A stretch of 64,000 nucleotides of DNA from Crambe crambe (Eukaryota; Porifera; Demospongiae; Poecilosclerida; Crambeidae). The notes beneath the pieces are model-generated. The model worked only from the letters and a program-made list of their open reading frames with translations, was not told the origin of the DNA and ran no database searches. Position numbers and translations under genes: made by a program. Below, one piece after another: positions 45,716 to 57,100 of this stretch (positions within the stretch are counted from its first letter, which is position 1; each line of letters starts with the position of its first letter). The stretch is from positions 806,001 to 870,000 of the forward strand of contig OZ004593.1 in the NCBI GenBank assembly GCA_963924555.1, given 5' to 3'.

Positions 45716-46328
45716 TTTGAGGCTGCAGATAAGCTGAGACTGCCTTGAATAAAACTCTTAGGAAAAGCTGAGAGAGGTGGAGTATGTATGATAAATAATT
45801 AGATCTAGTTATTCATGAGTTTAATTGGCAACTTCCTTCCTGTCTGAAGGGACATGCTTCTTTTATGTTTGTGAGTCATATGGGGCTATCCTGTACATAT
45901 GTGTCCCCTAGGGGAGACAAACATCTTCTATCTTTACCATGTTGGCCAGTCCTAGCTAGCTATACAAGTATAGGTCCAGTGTTTGACCACAGGGGCCGGT
46001 CCATGTCCGTGGGTCCATGATCCATGTGTCAATCGTACAGACACTGCATAATAATGAATAGTCAAAGGGGAAATGGAATTCCAGATAATTGCCTATAACT
46101 TCCCCTCTCCACTAGTAGAGCTAACTCAGAAGGTGTCAGTCTCCCATATCAACAGGTTTAGCCTAGCTCCCTACCTCATTCAGCTAGTTTGTCGATACAT
46201 TGTGGTCCAGAACATGCATGCGTACGCGTGTGTGCCCACGTGCTTCAGGAACTTTTCAACTCTTCTTGTGTTGGCAATAGCTTTTAAAAAATGAAAGACT
46301 ATAAATACTTTATAACTAGCTAAGATAG
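45716..46328. other. Intergenic region
   Basis: 5' flank of the toxin-like gene and 3' flank of the kinase-MATH gene. Contains GGTCCATGTCCGTGGGTCCA-type short repeats at about 46000 but no coding frame that I can support. Confidence 0.4.
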
Positions 46329-49300
46329 TCAGTTTCGAGAAAGTGCAGACACTTCTCTAACTTGTATGTGCACACAATCTTCTTGGATGTACTGGACACG
46401 ATGTGACACACCAAACATCTTTGCATGAGTGCAGAATCGAGGATATCCCCATGCGGTAGGTGCAGTCTGATCAGGCACACGTCTACGAGCGTCCAAACTT
46501 GCTTCTCCGAAACGGATTACGTTCAAGACATGAGATCTATCTCTCACCCAGTTGACCATCTCTACAGTAACTTCAACATTCATCGGCCATTTCAATAATG
46601 AATCATACTCCCCTGCCATGAGTCTGGCATATATCCCCATTTCTCCCTCTGAATCTCCCATTTCAACTTCCAGCCTCAACTTGTATCCTTTGGAGTGTGT
46701 GTAAAATGGAGGACTGTAGCATGTAGTTTTATTGGCCAGACGACTTGAGACGCCCGTGACTGTAAAATCCACCTTATTCCACCAGTTCTTCCAACTTGGA
46801 GTCTTGAATCTCAACGGTGTATTGTACATCACTATATCAGTGACACGCACGCGCATACAGTTGTCCTTGAGATACTTGGAGAAGAGAGTAGATGTTGGCA
46901 TGAACTTGCCCAAGCCATAACCGACAGGCTCTATCACTTCGGTAGTAACTCTGGAGTGACCCTCTGACGTGGAACAGTCCAGTGGAAGAACATTCTTATA
47001 GTGATCGCGATCTTCACACCAGTTCAAGACTTCTATGGTTAGGTCGCCACAGAATGGCCACTCGAGTGATCCATCCTTCTTCCCTTTGAGCAAGCAAGCA
47101 TACATGGACACATATCCACAATTTTCTCCCCCAGATCCACCGACATATATCTTGAGACACATTTTATACTTGGCAGCATGGAATGGTGGGCTGAAATAGA
47201 AGTTATCCATCTCCTTGCGTTCGGCAACATTGGTTATGGTGAAGCTGGCAGGTTCATTATACATTTGCCATCTTGGTGCCTTTGTGGAAAGTTTCGTAGA
47301 GTAAGTTGCTACCTTTCTGACCCTGACGCACAGACAATCATCTTGTAGGTACTCTGTATCGTTGAAAGAGAGCAAATGGTAAGGTATGAAGTTAGCAATG
47401 CCCCAACTTTTGCTCTCGCCAAATTCCACATGACTGTTACTTGCGAGGGGGATGCGTTCATGAAAGGCAATGTTGTAGCTGTGATGGTTGCTGTCCTGTC
47501 TCCAGTTAAGTAACTCTACGACTACATTGGCGTATAATGGCCAATCGAGTGAAGCATCATTTCCCCCATTTAGCAATGAAACGTAGAGACCAACATGCCC
47601 ATCTTCGCATGGTTCCACTCTAAGTTGCATCTTGTATCCATGAGTGTAAAAGGTCGGGCCCAAGCAACCACTACTCAAGGACTTTCGTTTGCTGAAGTTA
47701 TTCACTGTAAATTGAGGGGGAGGTTCGATTGATTGACGAGTTTGCCATGAAGGTTCTTTGTGAAGGGTTGGAGTTGAGTGTACAACGACTTCTTTAACCC
47801 TGAAGCGCAAGCAATTGTCCTTCAAGTATTCAGTACCCGTTGCAGCATTAAAGGGAAGAGTACTGTGACTAATCAGATCTTCATTGCACAGCAAGAAATA
47901 CGATGAGTTTGCAGTCATCATCCAACCCTTCGTTTGTGCAGATGAATTTCCTGTCAAGTTGCTCTTCATAATTCTGTTTCTCTTGTCTTGGTCACCGACA
48001 CTTAAGACCTTAGTGTGGTGATGTTTGTCACTTCGCCAGTTGACCAACTCCAATGCTACATTGCCATAAAAGGGCCACTGTAAGTGATCGTCATTTGGCC
48101 CGTTCATCAATTGGATGAAAAGACCAACATCACCATCCTTTGCAGCATACACACACAGCTGCATTTTATACCCATCACCATGGGAATAGAAAGGATCACT
48201 ATAATATATGCTCTTGGAGGTTTTACGCTCAGTGAAGTCGGATACAGTGAAGCAAGGATACAAAGAGCTTGTATTTGGATCTGAAACTTTTGGTGGTGTG
48301 GACTCATCAGTACATGACCCTGTATTTGGATCTGAAACTTTTGGTGGTGTGGACTCATCAGTACATGACCCTGTATTTGGATCTGAAGCTTTTGCTGGTG
48401 TGGACACCTGTCCATTGTTAATAGATGTCTCTTCTTCTAAGATCTCAAAATACACCAAGTACTTCATGTCATAATGAGGCTTATCCACAAAAAGTGTTTC
48501 ATTCTCTTTCTTGTTTGAAGAGGTCTCGTGTTCTTCATTCTCTTTCTTATTTGAAGAGGTCTCATGTTCTTCATTCTCTTTCTTATTTGAAGAGGTCTCA
48601 TGTTCTTCATTCTCTTTCTTATTTGAAGAGGTCTCATGTTCTTCATTCTCTTTCTTATTTGAAGAGGTCTCATGTTCTTCATTCTCTTTCTTGTTTGAAG
48701 AGGTCTCGTGTTCTTCATTCTCTTTCTTGTTTGAAGAAGTTTCATGTTTTTCATTCTCTTTCTTATTTGAAGAGGTCTCATGTTCTTCATTCTCTTTCTT
48801 ATTTGAAGAGGTCTCATGTTCTTCATTCTCTTTCTTATTTGAAGAGGTCTCATGTTCTTCATTCTCTTTCTTGTTTGAAGAGGTCTCGTGTTCTTCATTC
48901 TCTTTCTTGTTTGAAGAGGTCTCATGTTCTTCATTCTCTTTCTTATTTGAAGAGGTCTCATGTTCTTCATTCTCTTTCTTATTTGAAGAGGTCTCATGTT
49001 CTTCATTCTCTTTCTTATTTAAAGAGGTCTCATGTTCTTCATCTAATGATAAATTTCCTGTAAATAAAGTACCAGTGAGTCAACTACATCAACATAACAT
49101 CAATTTTTGTACATGAGGCATGTAACTAGCTGACTCCAGAAAACCTACCTTCAAAGTAATGTACCAATTCATCTGCTGTGGGACGATGATCGGGATTGTT
49201 GTCGAGACAGCGAATGATAAGATCCTTCTCCTTTGATTCTTGTATCTTAACCAATAGATCTGTACGTCGTTCCACCTCTGTCCTGTGTTTGCCGTTCTTG

Positions 49301-50469
49301 TCACGTTCAGAGGTAGCAACAGGAAACTCGCCTGTCAGTACATTTATCATGACATTTCCAAATGAGAATACATCCAGTTTTGTTGCTCTTTTGGTTGGCT
49401 GTATGAATGCTGTTCGGTCCATTAACTGAACCTCTGGTGCAACATGCGAGTATATTCTGGGGTTCAATGATACGTGATTAGTCAACAACCTAGATACACC
49501 CAGGTCGGATATCTTGGCATGAAAGTTGTCCATCAGAAGGACATTATTTGATGTGAGATTGCAATGTATCAGTGGCGGATCGAGTCCATGCAAATAATTC
49601 AGTCCTCGGGCAACGTCTATCAATATGCTTGTTCTCATACTATATGGAGGAATGCTTTCTTCCACACATAGCCTCAAGGATTGTGGTAAGTACTCCATCA
49701 CCAACATGGGAACGTTTGAATCACCTTCGAAGTAAAGTCCATGGAAAGACACTATGTTAGTGTGGCTTATTTCACTGAGCCTATAATATTCATGTACATT
49801 TCATTAATATCATTTAATATGGATTAACATTATAAACAATGTAGCTGTGGTTAGCTACACCTTAATTAAGAGTTCAGTGCCCCTGACTGCACAATAAGAA
49901 AAAGCTCACTTGGCACCTTGACCATTCAGTAAACTTTCTCAATTCCTAACCAAATTTCTAGTTTTAGCTAATACTGAAAAAACGAAGTGTGTACTGCACA
50001 CTAAATTGTCCCAATACACACACTGAAAACAAAAACAGTGTATGCATTGGGACAAAATGATATGCAGTAAACACTTTTGTTTTTACGGTGAATGCATCAA
50101 CAGAAAGCTGATTATATCCACTCTCTCTGCTAGTGTTTGAAATCTGGACAAGAATTGAGAAAATTATAGTGAAAGATCAAGGCCAGGTGAATGCAAATAG
50201 ACTTTAGCTTGCTATACTGCTGTAGCATACCTTACACAGTCTTCTTTGAACCTTGAGAAGTTAGCTTCCCAACTTCTCACACTTTGAAACCTCTTGTGCA
50301 CCTTCTTCACAGCCACCAGTTCTCCCTTCATCCTCATTTCAAGCACCTCACCATATACACCCTTGCCCAGCAAAACACCAGTCTCTTCCAGGAAAGGAAC
50401 AATGAATCGTTCCAGTTCTTCTCTCAGATCCTTCCTTCCAGTAGCCACATTCTTTGGTTGAGTTGCCAT
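46329..50469 (-). CDS. Pseudokinase, 12-residue repeat array and four MATH domains (1,199 aa)
   Basis: Exons 50469-50231, 49780-49149 and 49057-46329 sum to exactly 1,200 codons. Residues 1-290 form a TKL/RIPK-like kinase: glycine loop GKGVYGEV (35-42), VAVKK with Lys55, YLHGLDPPLIHCNLTSNNVL with HCN where HRD is expected (152-154), and SDLG (171-174). Asn replaces the catalytic Asp, so phosphotransfer is probably lost. Residues about 300-480 are 15 copies of EHETSSNKKENE. A 17-residue repeat (SDPNTGSCTDESTPPKV, about 2.6 copies) follows, then four MATH/TRAF-type domains starting near residues 560, 740, 900 and 1055 (FTVSDFTERK, FTVNNFSKRK, FTITNVAERK, FTVTGVSSRL), each with a YLKDNCLRxRVxEV-like end. 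MATH domains bind peptides and trimerise in TRAFs. An adaptor linking upstream signals to partners is inferred. Confidence 0.82.
48502..49045 (-). repeat. 36-bp minisatellite, 15 copies, coding
   Basis: Fifteen near-identical 36-bp units encoding EHETSSNKKENE in the kinase-MATH frame. Because 36 is a multiple of three and the unit lacks stops in other frames, long spurious open frames appear on both strands here. Variants (GTTT/ATTT and TCGTG/TCATG) recur in blocks, which suggests higher-order duplication and likely copy-number variation. Confidence 0.92.
49900..50215. repeat. Dispersed repeat with a nested foldback insertion
   Basis: This intron of the kinase-MATH gene shares blocks with 55449-55605 (TTTCTCAATTCCTAACCAAA-type start; CTGCTAGTGTTTGAAATCTG later). 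Between them, at about 49978-50092, the sequence is a palindrome (AAGTGTGTACTGCACACTAA paired with the inverted GTTTACTGCATATCATTTTG) that is absent from the other copy, so it inserted later. Confidence 0.6.
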
Positions 50470-50763
50470 GAATAGATAGCTCTATAGTTAATTGATATAT
50501 TTGCAGCTAGATCCAGATTGCTGGTAAGCTTGCATTTTGGACTTATCCTATGGACTACAGTAGACCCCAGCAGCTAGAATATGTGTATTGAGTGGAGGAG
50601 TAGCCAGTCAAGTATGCTTGGTCAGCTATGAAGAATTCATGGGTGGCTTGCATTACTCAATCACATATTTGGTCACTATAGCTACAATCAATGATTCTGA
50701 TTCAATTATTAAACTCTCATGATTACTAAAAATAACAAAAATGAAGTTTTGAAATAATTGTTA
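50470..50763. other. Intergenic between kinase-MATH 5' end and fucosidase 3' end
   Basis: AT-rich; presumably contains the promoter of the minus-strand kinase-MATH gene near 50470-50600. Nothing else recognised. Confidence 0.35.
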
Positions 50764-53700
50764 TCACTTTACAAATGCCATCTTGTAAGTCCAGGCATAC
50801 TTGAGGGTGGTGTTGTAAGGAACGGCAGAGGGGAAGGTGATGTGGACTCCATCACTCTCTTGACTGAACTTCAAGGCAGTGTTACCATAAGGTCCCAGGA
50901 GGAATATACTAGTGTCACTTGTGGTGACCGGCTGTCGCAGAATAACATCCTCACCTTTAGAACAGTACAGCTACATGACAAGTACACTACTGCTTCAACT
51001 TTAAACCCTAGCCCCTAGTCCTAGGCCAGCACATGAATTAACTTTAAACCCTAGCCCCTAGTCCTAGGCCAGCACATGAATTAACTTTAAACCCTAGCCC
51101 CTAGTCCTAGGCCAGCACATGAATTAACATTCCATGCCACTTAGTAAGTATTCAGGGAGGAATTCTGTGGCAATTGGCATTAGAAAAGGGAGGTTTCCCA
51201 TCCCTCCTCCATAATGAACTGAGCCACACAGCTGCATTGTATCCTACAGCCCCAATAACTACTTGATTTGATGATCATGCTCCAGTGGTGGTGGTTATAC
51301 CTGGCACAGGAGAGACGAAAGTAATGGCATATACCGATCCTCCATCCTACATTATTATTACAAAACAATTTAAACTAGTATAGTGTTTATGTGGGTGTGA
51401 CTTAGCTCACCTTTGAAGCAGTGTACCATGTCATCTGGTCTGCTGTATCATTCTGAACCCTCCATGGAGTGCTATTGTAAATGGCTTCTCCGTTGATCTA
51501 TGTATCAATACCATCATCAGTTCATAATAATAATTCGGGTCCCCTGCTAGTTAAAAATACTATTATTATGTCACCTCAAGCCATGCTCCCATCTCTAGAA
51601 GCCTCTCCTCGAAGGTGGGCAGGATCCTCCCATCCGATGTGGGTCCTACATTCAGCAGCAAGTTCCCATTGCAGCTGACAGAGGACACCAGTTGCATCAA
51701 AAGTTGTGTGACATTTTCAAAGCTCTCCAGTCCTTCTGTGCGGTCATAACCCCATGAGGACTTCTGGATAGTGTAACAACTCTCCCATTTGTAAGGAAGA
51801 AGTTTTCCTGGTGTAAACCTGCACACAGTTAGTGTCAGTATTGATTTCTATCATAGCTAATGTTGATACCTGTCTCCTCCAGTCTGATAGTCTCCAAGGG
51901 CGGAGTTTCCCCACCTACTGTTGACCAGCACTGTGTCCTTGACTGGACTGTCATTGTACAACCAACTCAGAAACTCTGGAGCCTTCCAGTACTTGACTGA
52001 ATCATGAGTGCAGGGGGCGTCACCTGCTCCATCTGCCCAAATGACCTCAGGCTATGTATATATAACAGTATCACCGTGGCATAACCTGTCAGCCATTATG
52101 GACATCTACACTATTATTTTACCTTGTAATTGTTCACTATCTCATGAAGGGTAGGTATAAGCACTTCATCTGGAAAGGCCGTTGTGTTGCACTGGTTCTC
52201 GTTATCCTTAATGTAGAGGGGGTTGTACCATTCCCTGAGGCTATGATAGAGTCCCATGTGCAGACCAGCTGCACGGACGCTCTTGGTGAGGTCTCCCGTC
52301 AGGTCCCTCTTCGGTCCCTCATCCACACTGTTCCAATTCCAGTGATAGGCACTGGGAAAGTTGCACCATCCCTCATGATGTTTTGATGTCAGTACCACAT
52401 CTGGAATGGAATGGAATGGGAGGCAGTTATAAGCTTAGCCTCATTCCCAGGCCCATTTCCCCCCTCCCCCCAAAATAGGCCTGGGAATGAGGCTATTGAT
52501 AATTGCCCATAAGTGAGATGGTATTTCTTGCGAGAGGAATAGCTCACATTTTGCACCAGCTCTCTTGAAGAGGTCAGCCCACTTGTCTGGGTCAAACATT
52601 TCAGCCTTGAACATTGGAGCAAAGTCTGCATATCTGCAGTGTCAAGGATATGGAGTCATAATGATCACACAGAGAGAATAAATGGATATGACCATCTCTT
52701 ACTTGAAAGGGGGTCCCTCACAAGGGTACTTATCAGGCATGACTCCCGAGCAACCAAAGACTCGGTTATGGAACTCAACGTAGTCAGCATCTCCACCCAT
52801 CAAACGCTTCCAGTACCACTCACTCTTGAAAGATGGGACACTGCAGAACAAGAAAAATATCGTAACGAAGATAGTGTTAATGAGGCAGGGGCTCACCTGA
52901 ATACCCCCCAGTGAACTGAAGGAAAGCAAAGGAGCAATTGGAGTGATGTTAAAGAGAGAAGAGTAGTGGTTGTATGTATAAAACATTTATGAAGAGAGGG
53001 AAAGTTGGTATAAAATTTAGTGAAGATCTTTTAAACTCACTGAAGATTCCAAACTTTGCATCGTCATACCACCTAGGCCTCGGTCTGAATCTTAGAGTCT
53101 TTTAATTGAAAAATATCAATGAAAATGATAATATAAATAATTATGCAACATACATCCCATGTGCCATCAAAGTGCCGGAGGGAACAGGCCTGGCCAGTTT
53201 TTGTAGAAGCAGTATGAGGAGTAGGCCACTGGGCTAAGGTCAGAACATAGTACAATATGAATTCTGAGTGATCTATCCATCATGTGTGAACAGTCAGTTT
53301 ATCAGGCCAGCATTTATCTGGTCTGGGACTGCATGACTGTTCTCACCTGTGTATGTGTAGGTTGGATATTCTGTGATACTAATGGGACCTTTGTTGATAG
53401 CTCCCTCTGCATAGGTGAAGTCCAACATGATGGCTCGAGGCCAGGTGGCTGATGTTCCCCCCACTACATGATACAAAGGAAAGAAATATTGTTGTCAACT
53501 GCAGTAAGCTGTACAACTCACTTCCATTGGAATAGACCACTCTAATACCTCCATTATTTTCTGAAGCAATAATTGGATACTACAAGAGAGAAAGATAGTA
53601 GAAATGATATTTACTGCTACAAATAAGAGAAATGATGCCCAGGTAGGCCGTATGTGACAGCTGTTTGATAATAAGTCCTGTCCCTGACTTACTACATAAG

Positions 53701-54016
53701 TCGACTCGTTGTTAGCTATGCCTAGAGCATAGCAACTAGTGCTGTTGTACTGGTAGGCAACTGCAGGTCCTGAGGCATTGCACTGTGCAGGCATAGCTGA
53801 AGAGCTGATGTTTCCACACAACCCAATGATGTAGCTGTACTCTGGGGTGGAGATCTTGTAGGGCCCAGCAGTAGCTATATCTTGAAAGTTGTACACAACG
53901 CAGCTGCTGTTGGTCAAGGGTAGGTAGAAAAGGCAGTCATCAGCTGAGAATGGTGGATGACTCTGTGCTAAGACGAACAGTGAGCTGATAACCAGTAGTT
54001 GCCTGAAGCACTTCAT
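50764..54016 (-). CDS. GH29 alpha-L-fucosidase with upstream MRH-like domain
   Basis: The minus strand begins [20 protein letters not shown], a signal peptide, then a cysteine-rich module ([20 protein letters not shown] ... IIGLCGN ... [14 protein letters not shown] ... [11 protein letters not shown]) like mannose-6-phosphate-receptor homology domains. The GH29 catalytic domain follows: [49 protein letters not shown] with the expected nucleophile Asp, [20 protein letters not shown], and a C-terminal beta domain ending at 50764. Alpha-L-fucosidases cut fucose from glycans in lysosomes or outside cells. One junction is unresolved: the exon ending HFDGTWD (about 53150) is out of phase with the exon carrying [10 protein letters not shown] (about 53090). 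Either there is a missing small exon, an assembly error, or the MRH part and the fucosidase are separate genes (an ATG giving MAHGIFRPRPRW is available). Pieces of this gene recur at 6310-7026 and 22755-22950. Confidence 0.75.
50997..51129. repeat. Three 44-bp tandem repeats
   Basis: Three identical copies of a 44-bp unit containing CCCTAGCCCCTAGTCCTAGG lie at about 50997-51129, in the fucosidase gene's last intron. Exact identity suggests recent expansion. Confidence 0.85.
52437..52497. repeat. Short palindrome (foldback) in fucosidase intron
   Basis: TAGCCTCATTCCCAGGCC and its inverted copy GGCCTGGGAATGAGGCTA flank a C-rich loop. Same arm family as 43557-43724. Confidence 0.75.
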
Positions 54017-54147
54017 AGTGGCTTGTACCAATGGCCAACTGGACTTTGTTATGTTTTGGGGAATATGGTAAAGGGACGACATCCCTACATTTTGCGGTTA
54101 TTAATGGGCATGCGCATAAGTACTTTCCTGATTCTTGAGAATTTTGA
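54017..54147. promoter_or_regulatory. Candidate bidirectional promoter
   Basis: The fucosidase ATG (minus, 54016) and the GTPase gene 2 ATG (plus, 54148) are 131 bp apart and point away from each other. The gap is moderately GC-rich with CGCATAAG and GGGCATGCGC near 54105 but no clear TATA box. A shared promoter is inferred from spacing only. Confidence 0.5.
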
Positions 54148-57100
54148 ATGGCGACGAGCGAGGTACGTTCAACTAGATCAGTCTACAGTAGATTTCAGGT
54201 TGCTTGACACTAGTACTGCAGCCACCGAGGTCACATGGACCAATCAGATTTGCAGGCAATGATGTTAGCATGAATCTGATTGGTCCATGTGACCTTGCTG
54301 ACTGAAGTACTGTGTCAAGCAACCTGCAAACCACTGTATGCCTAGAGCCTACATTATATTGAACTCTCCCTCTGACATAGATAAAGAAACACAGAAAGAA
54401 ACTTCAAGAATGGAACAAGGTGAGTGTAGCAGCTAGCTTGATTAATTGGAGCCCTAACTTAACTTCATAGCAAGTGGTGTCAATATACAAAGCCATGCAT
54501 TTCCTGAAACTTTACTCTGCCTGACGGTTATAGAAGCACACGATGTTTAGGTATCACTAGCTAGCTTATAACAAGGCCTACCCATTGCAGTGAGTTTCCC
54601 ATGAAGTGTATAAATGCTATAAAGATTTCCATAGAACTAATGCTGGATTCCCTAATGCTAACTGTGAACAGTTCATTTGGTGTTTGAGTAGTTAGATCTA
54701 GTACATTTATTAAGCTACTGCTGTGTATGAGTTTCATGTTCATGTTTTGATTGGTCTCTGAGATAGAGCTAGTTATAAATGTGGCTTCCGGAATCACTAC
54801 AGGATTAGGTTGGGAAGGGGAAAACCTTGATAAGTCCCAGCATATACAATAAAGTCAACACTTAGCTTAGTAGTGAATCCCAAAATAAAACAAACAAGCT
54901 TTGTAGCTGTTTCAGTTCAGTTTCAACATCAAGAGGTTTAATTACAATGCTATGTATGTTGTAGACTGTATGATGGCTCCATCCCATTGATTTCTTTTTA
55001 TTATATAACTCTCAGGATGTGGTTACTCATCAGAGATATATCGAGGAATGCGAAAAGGTGAGTAATTAATGGGTGGTTATATCAATTGCATTCCCATATC
55101 AGCCTGGATCGGTGTTCCATTCTCAAATTTCATTCTCATTCTCGTCAAGACATGATGGGTATATTCTTGGTGTACATAGGTGATTTCAAGTAGGCTGTGT
55201 ACTATTGACTCTCCCTCCACTGACGAGGGTGAGAGGGAGAAGCTTATAGAGGAAGTCGAGGAATATATCGAGAGCATCCATTGGCGAAGGCAATACCTTG
55301 ATGGCTATGAAAGGGAATCAAGGCAACTGGAAAATGAAATCAAGCAAATGCAAATCACCTTAGAGGAAAAGGAAGGTAAGTCAAGGATGGTAACTAACTG
55401 TTTTACATTATCAAGCACATTAACTGAAAAGTCTATTTTGCATTCCCTTGCCCCTTGATCATTCACTATAACTGCTATAACTTTCTCGATTCTTAACCAA
55501 ACTTCTAGTTTAATGCATCAATAGAGACCACTTGCTCTGCTAGTGTTTGAAATTTGGACAAGTGAATGGTACCAAGGTGAATGTAAATAAACTTTAGTTG
55601 GCAGAGATGTTCGCTTTGCTGCATGTAGTCAGGGATTACTGGATCATTAGTCAGGGTTCTGGTTATACTATGCACCCACCCATGCAGTTGTGTAGATGAC
55701 AACTTAGAGTTTATCACTTTCTAACTCTTTCTATCAGCTATCTCCAGCGTGGAGAATCGAGATCTCTTCAAAGAAGCCATGGAGAAATGCTGCCTCGAGT
55801 ACCCTCACTTAGGAGTGACAATATTCGGCTATGCTGGTTCTGGGAAGAGCCACGTCCTTGCTCTCTTGTTTGGGGAACCCCCTCCTTGCACACGCACCAG
55901 TACACCCTGTGCCAAGAAGCCGGTACGAGCCATATCCCACTGTAAATTTGGTGCAGATGAGAAGATATTGAAGAAGATTGGTGATGACGAGTATTCACGA
56001 ATGATGATGAAGACAGCCAGAGATGTTGTCAACAAACCTAAAAGTTTTATGCTGAGATTCAAAGGGATGCTGAGATCTGTTGTATGTTGTGTATGTACCT
56101 CCTCACCTGCTGATGAAGTGGAAAAGAATTTGATTGTGCAGTTTCACCAGCAAGAAGCGACTGTCGAACCACTTGAATACCAGACTGTGGGGGAGGTGAC
56201 TGACTGCGGTGGACAGCCTCAGTTCTTGGAAATACTTCCAAGGTTCATCGAGGATCTCTCCCTCGGCATACTGGTGACTGACCTCAGCCAACGTCTGGAC
56301 GAGTGTCCCATGAATTACTACTACAACAGCCAGGGGGAGCCTATCGGGGAAGGAGTGAGATCGTTACTTACAAATGAGCAGATACTCCGTCGTTGCATGC
56401 AAATGATCGTCTCACAGTCCCAAGGGGGCAGACGTGTGAGGTTCGTGTTCGTGGGCACTCATCGTGATCTGGAGCACGAATGCACCGAGTCAAGGGAGGA
56501 AAAGAATCAGAAGCTAATAGAGATGGTGAAGTCCTTTGATCTGGAAGACAGCGTCATCTACAGCAACCAGCAGTTCAACGAGCTGATCTTTGCCCTCAAT
56601 GCCAAGGAGCCCGAGGAAGCTGACTACCAAACAGCTGGGGTGCTGATAGAGCTGATGATGGACAGGTCTGTGGCCAAAACTATTTGCACCCCAGTCAACT
56701 ACCATGGTGTGGAACTGACTTTGAAGCAGAAGGTACAGAAGTCCAATCAGATCGCATTTCTGGAGTCCGAGATCTTGCAAGATGTGGCCCACTTTCACTT
56801 GACAAGGGACACGCTGAAGGGGGCTTTGAGGTATCTTCATAAAATGAGGCTTATCTTCTACTTTGAGGAGGATTTTCCTAATGTGGTGATTGGAGAGCCT
56901 CAGGCTGTTCTTGATAAGCTGTCTGAGTTGGTAGCGTACCACATCGAGCTGACCACCAACCCCAGGAAGCAGAGAGCACTGGATGGGAAGTGGAAGAAGT
57001 TCAGTCAGTGTGGGATCCTCAACATCGAGTGCCTGGAGAAGTTCCCAGGCCAGTACGTGGAGGGTGTGTTCTCTCCTGCCGACATGATGAAGTTGTTCGA

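Noticed and set aside
48464-49063. Long open frames on both strands (about 180-212 codons) across the 36-bp repeats
   Set aside because: They are by-products of a stop-free 36-bp unit. Only the minus-strand EHETSSNKKENE frame links in phase to flanking kinase and MATH exons.
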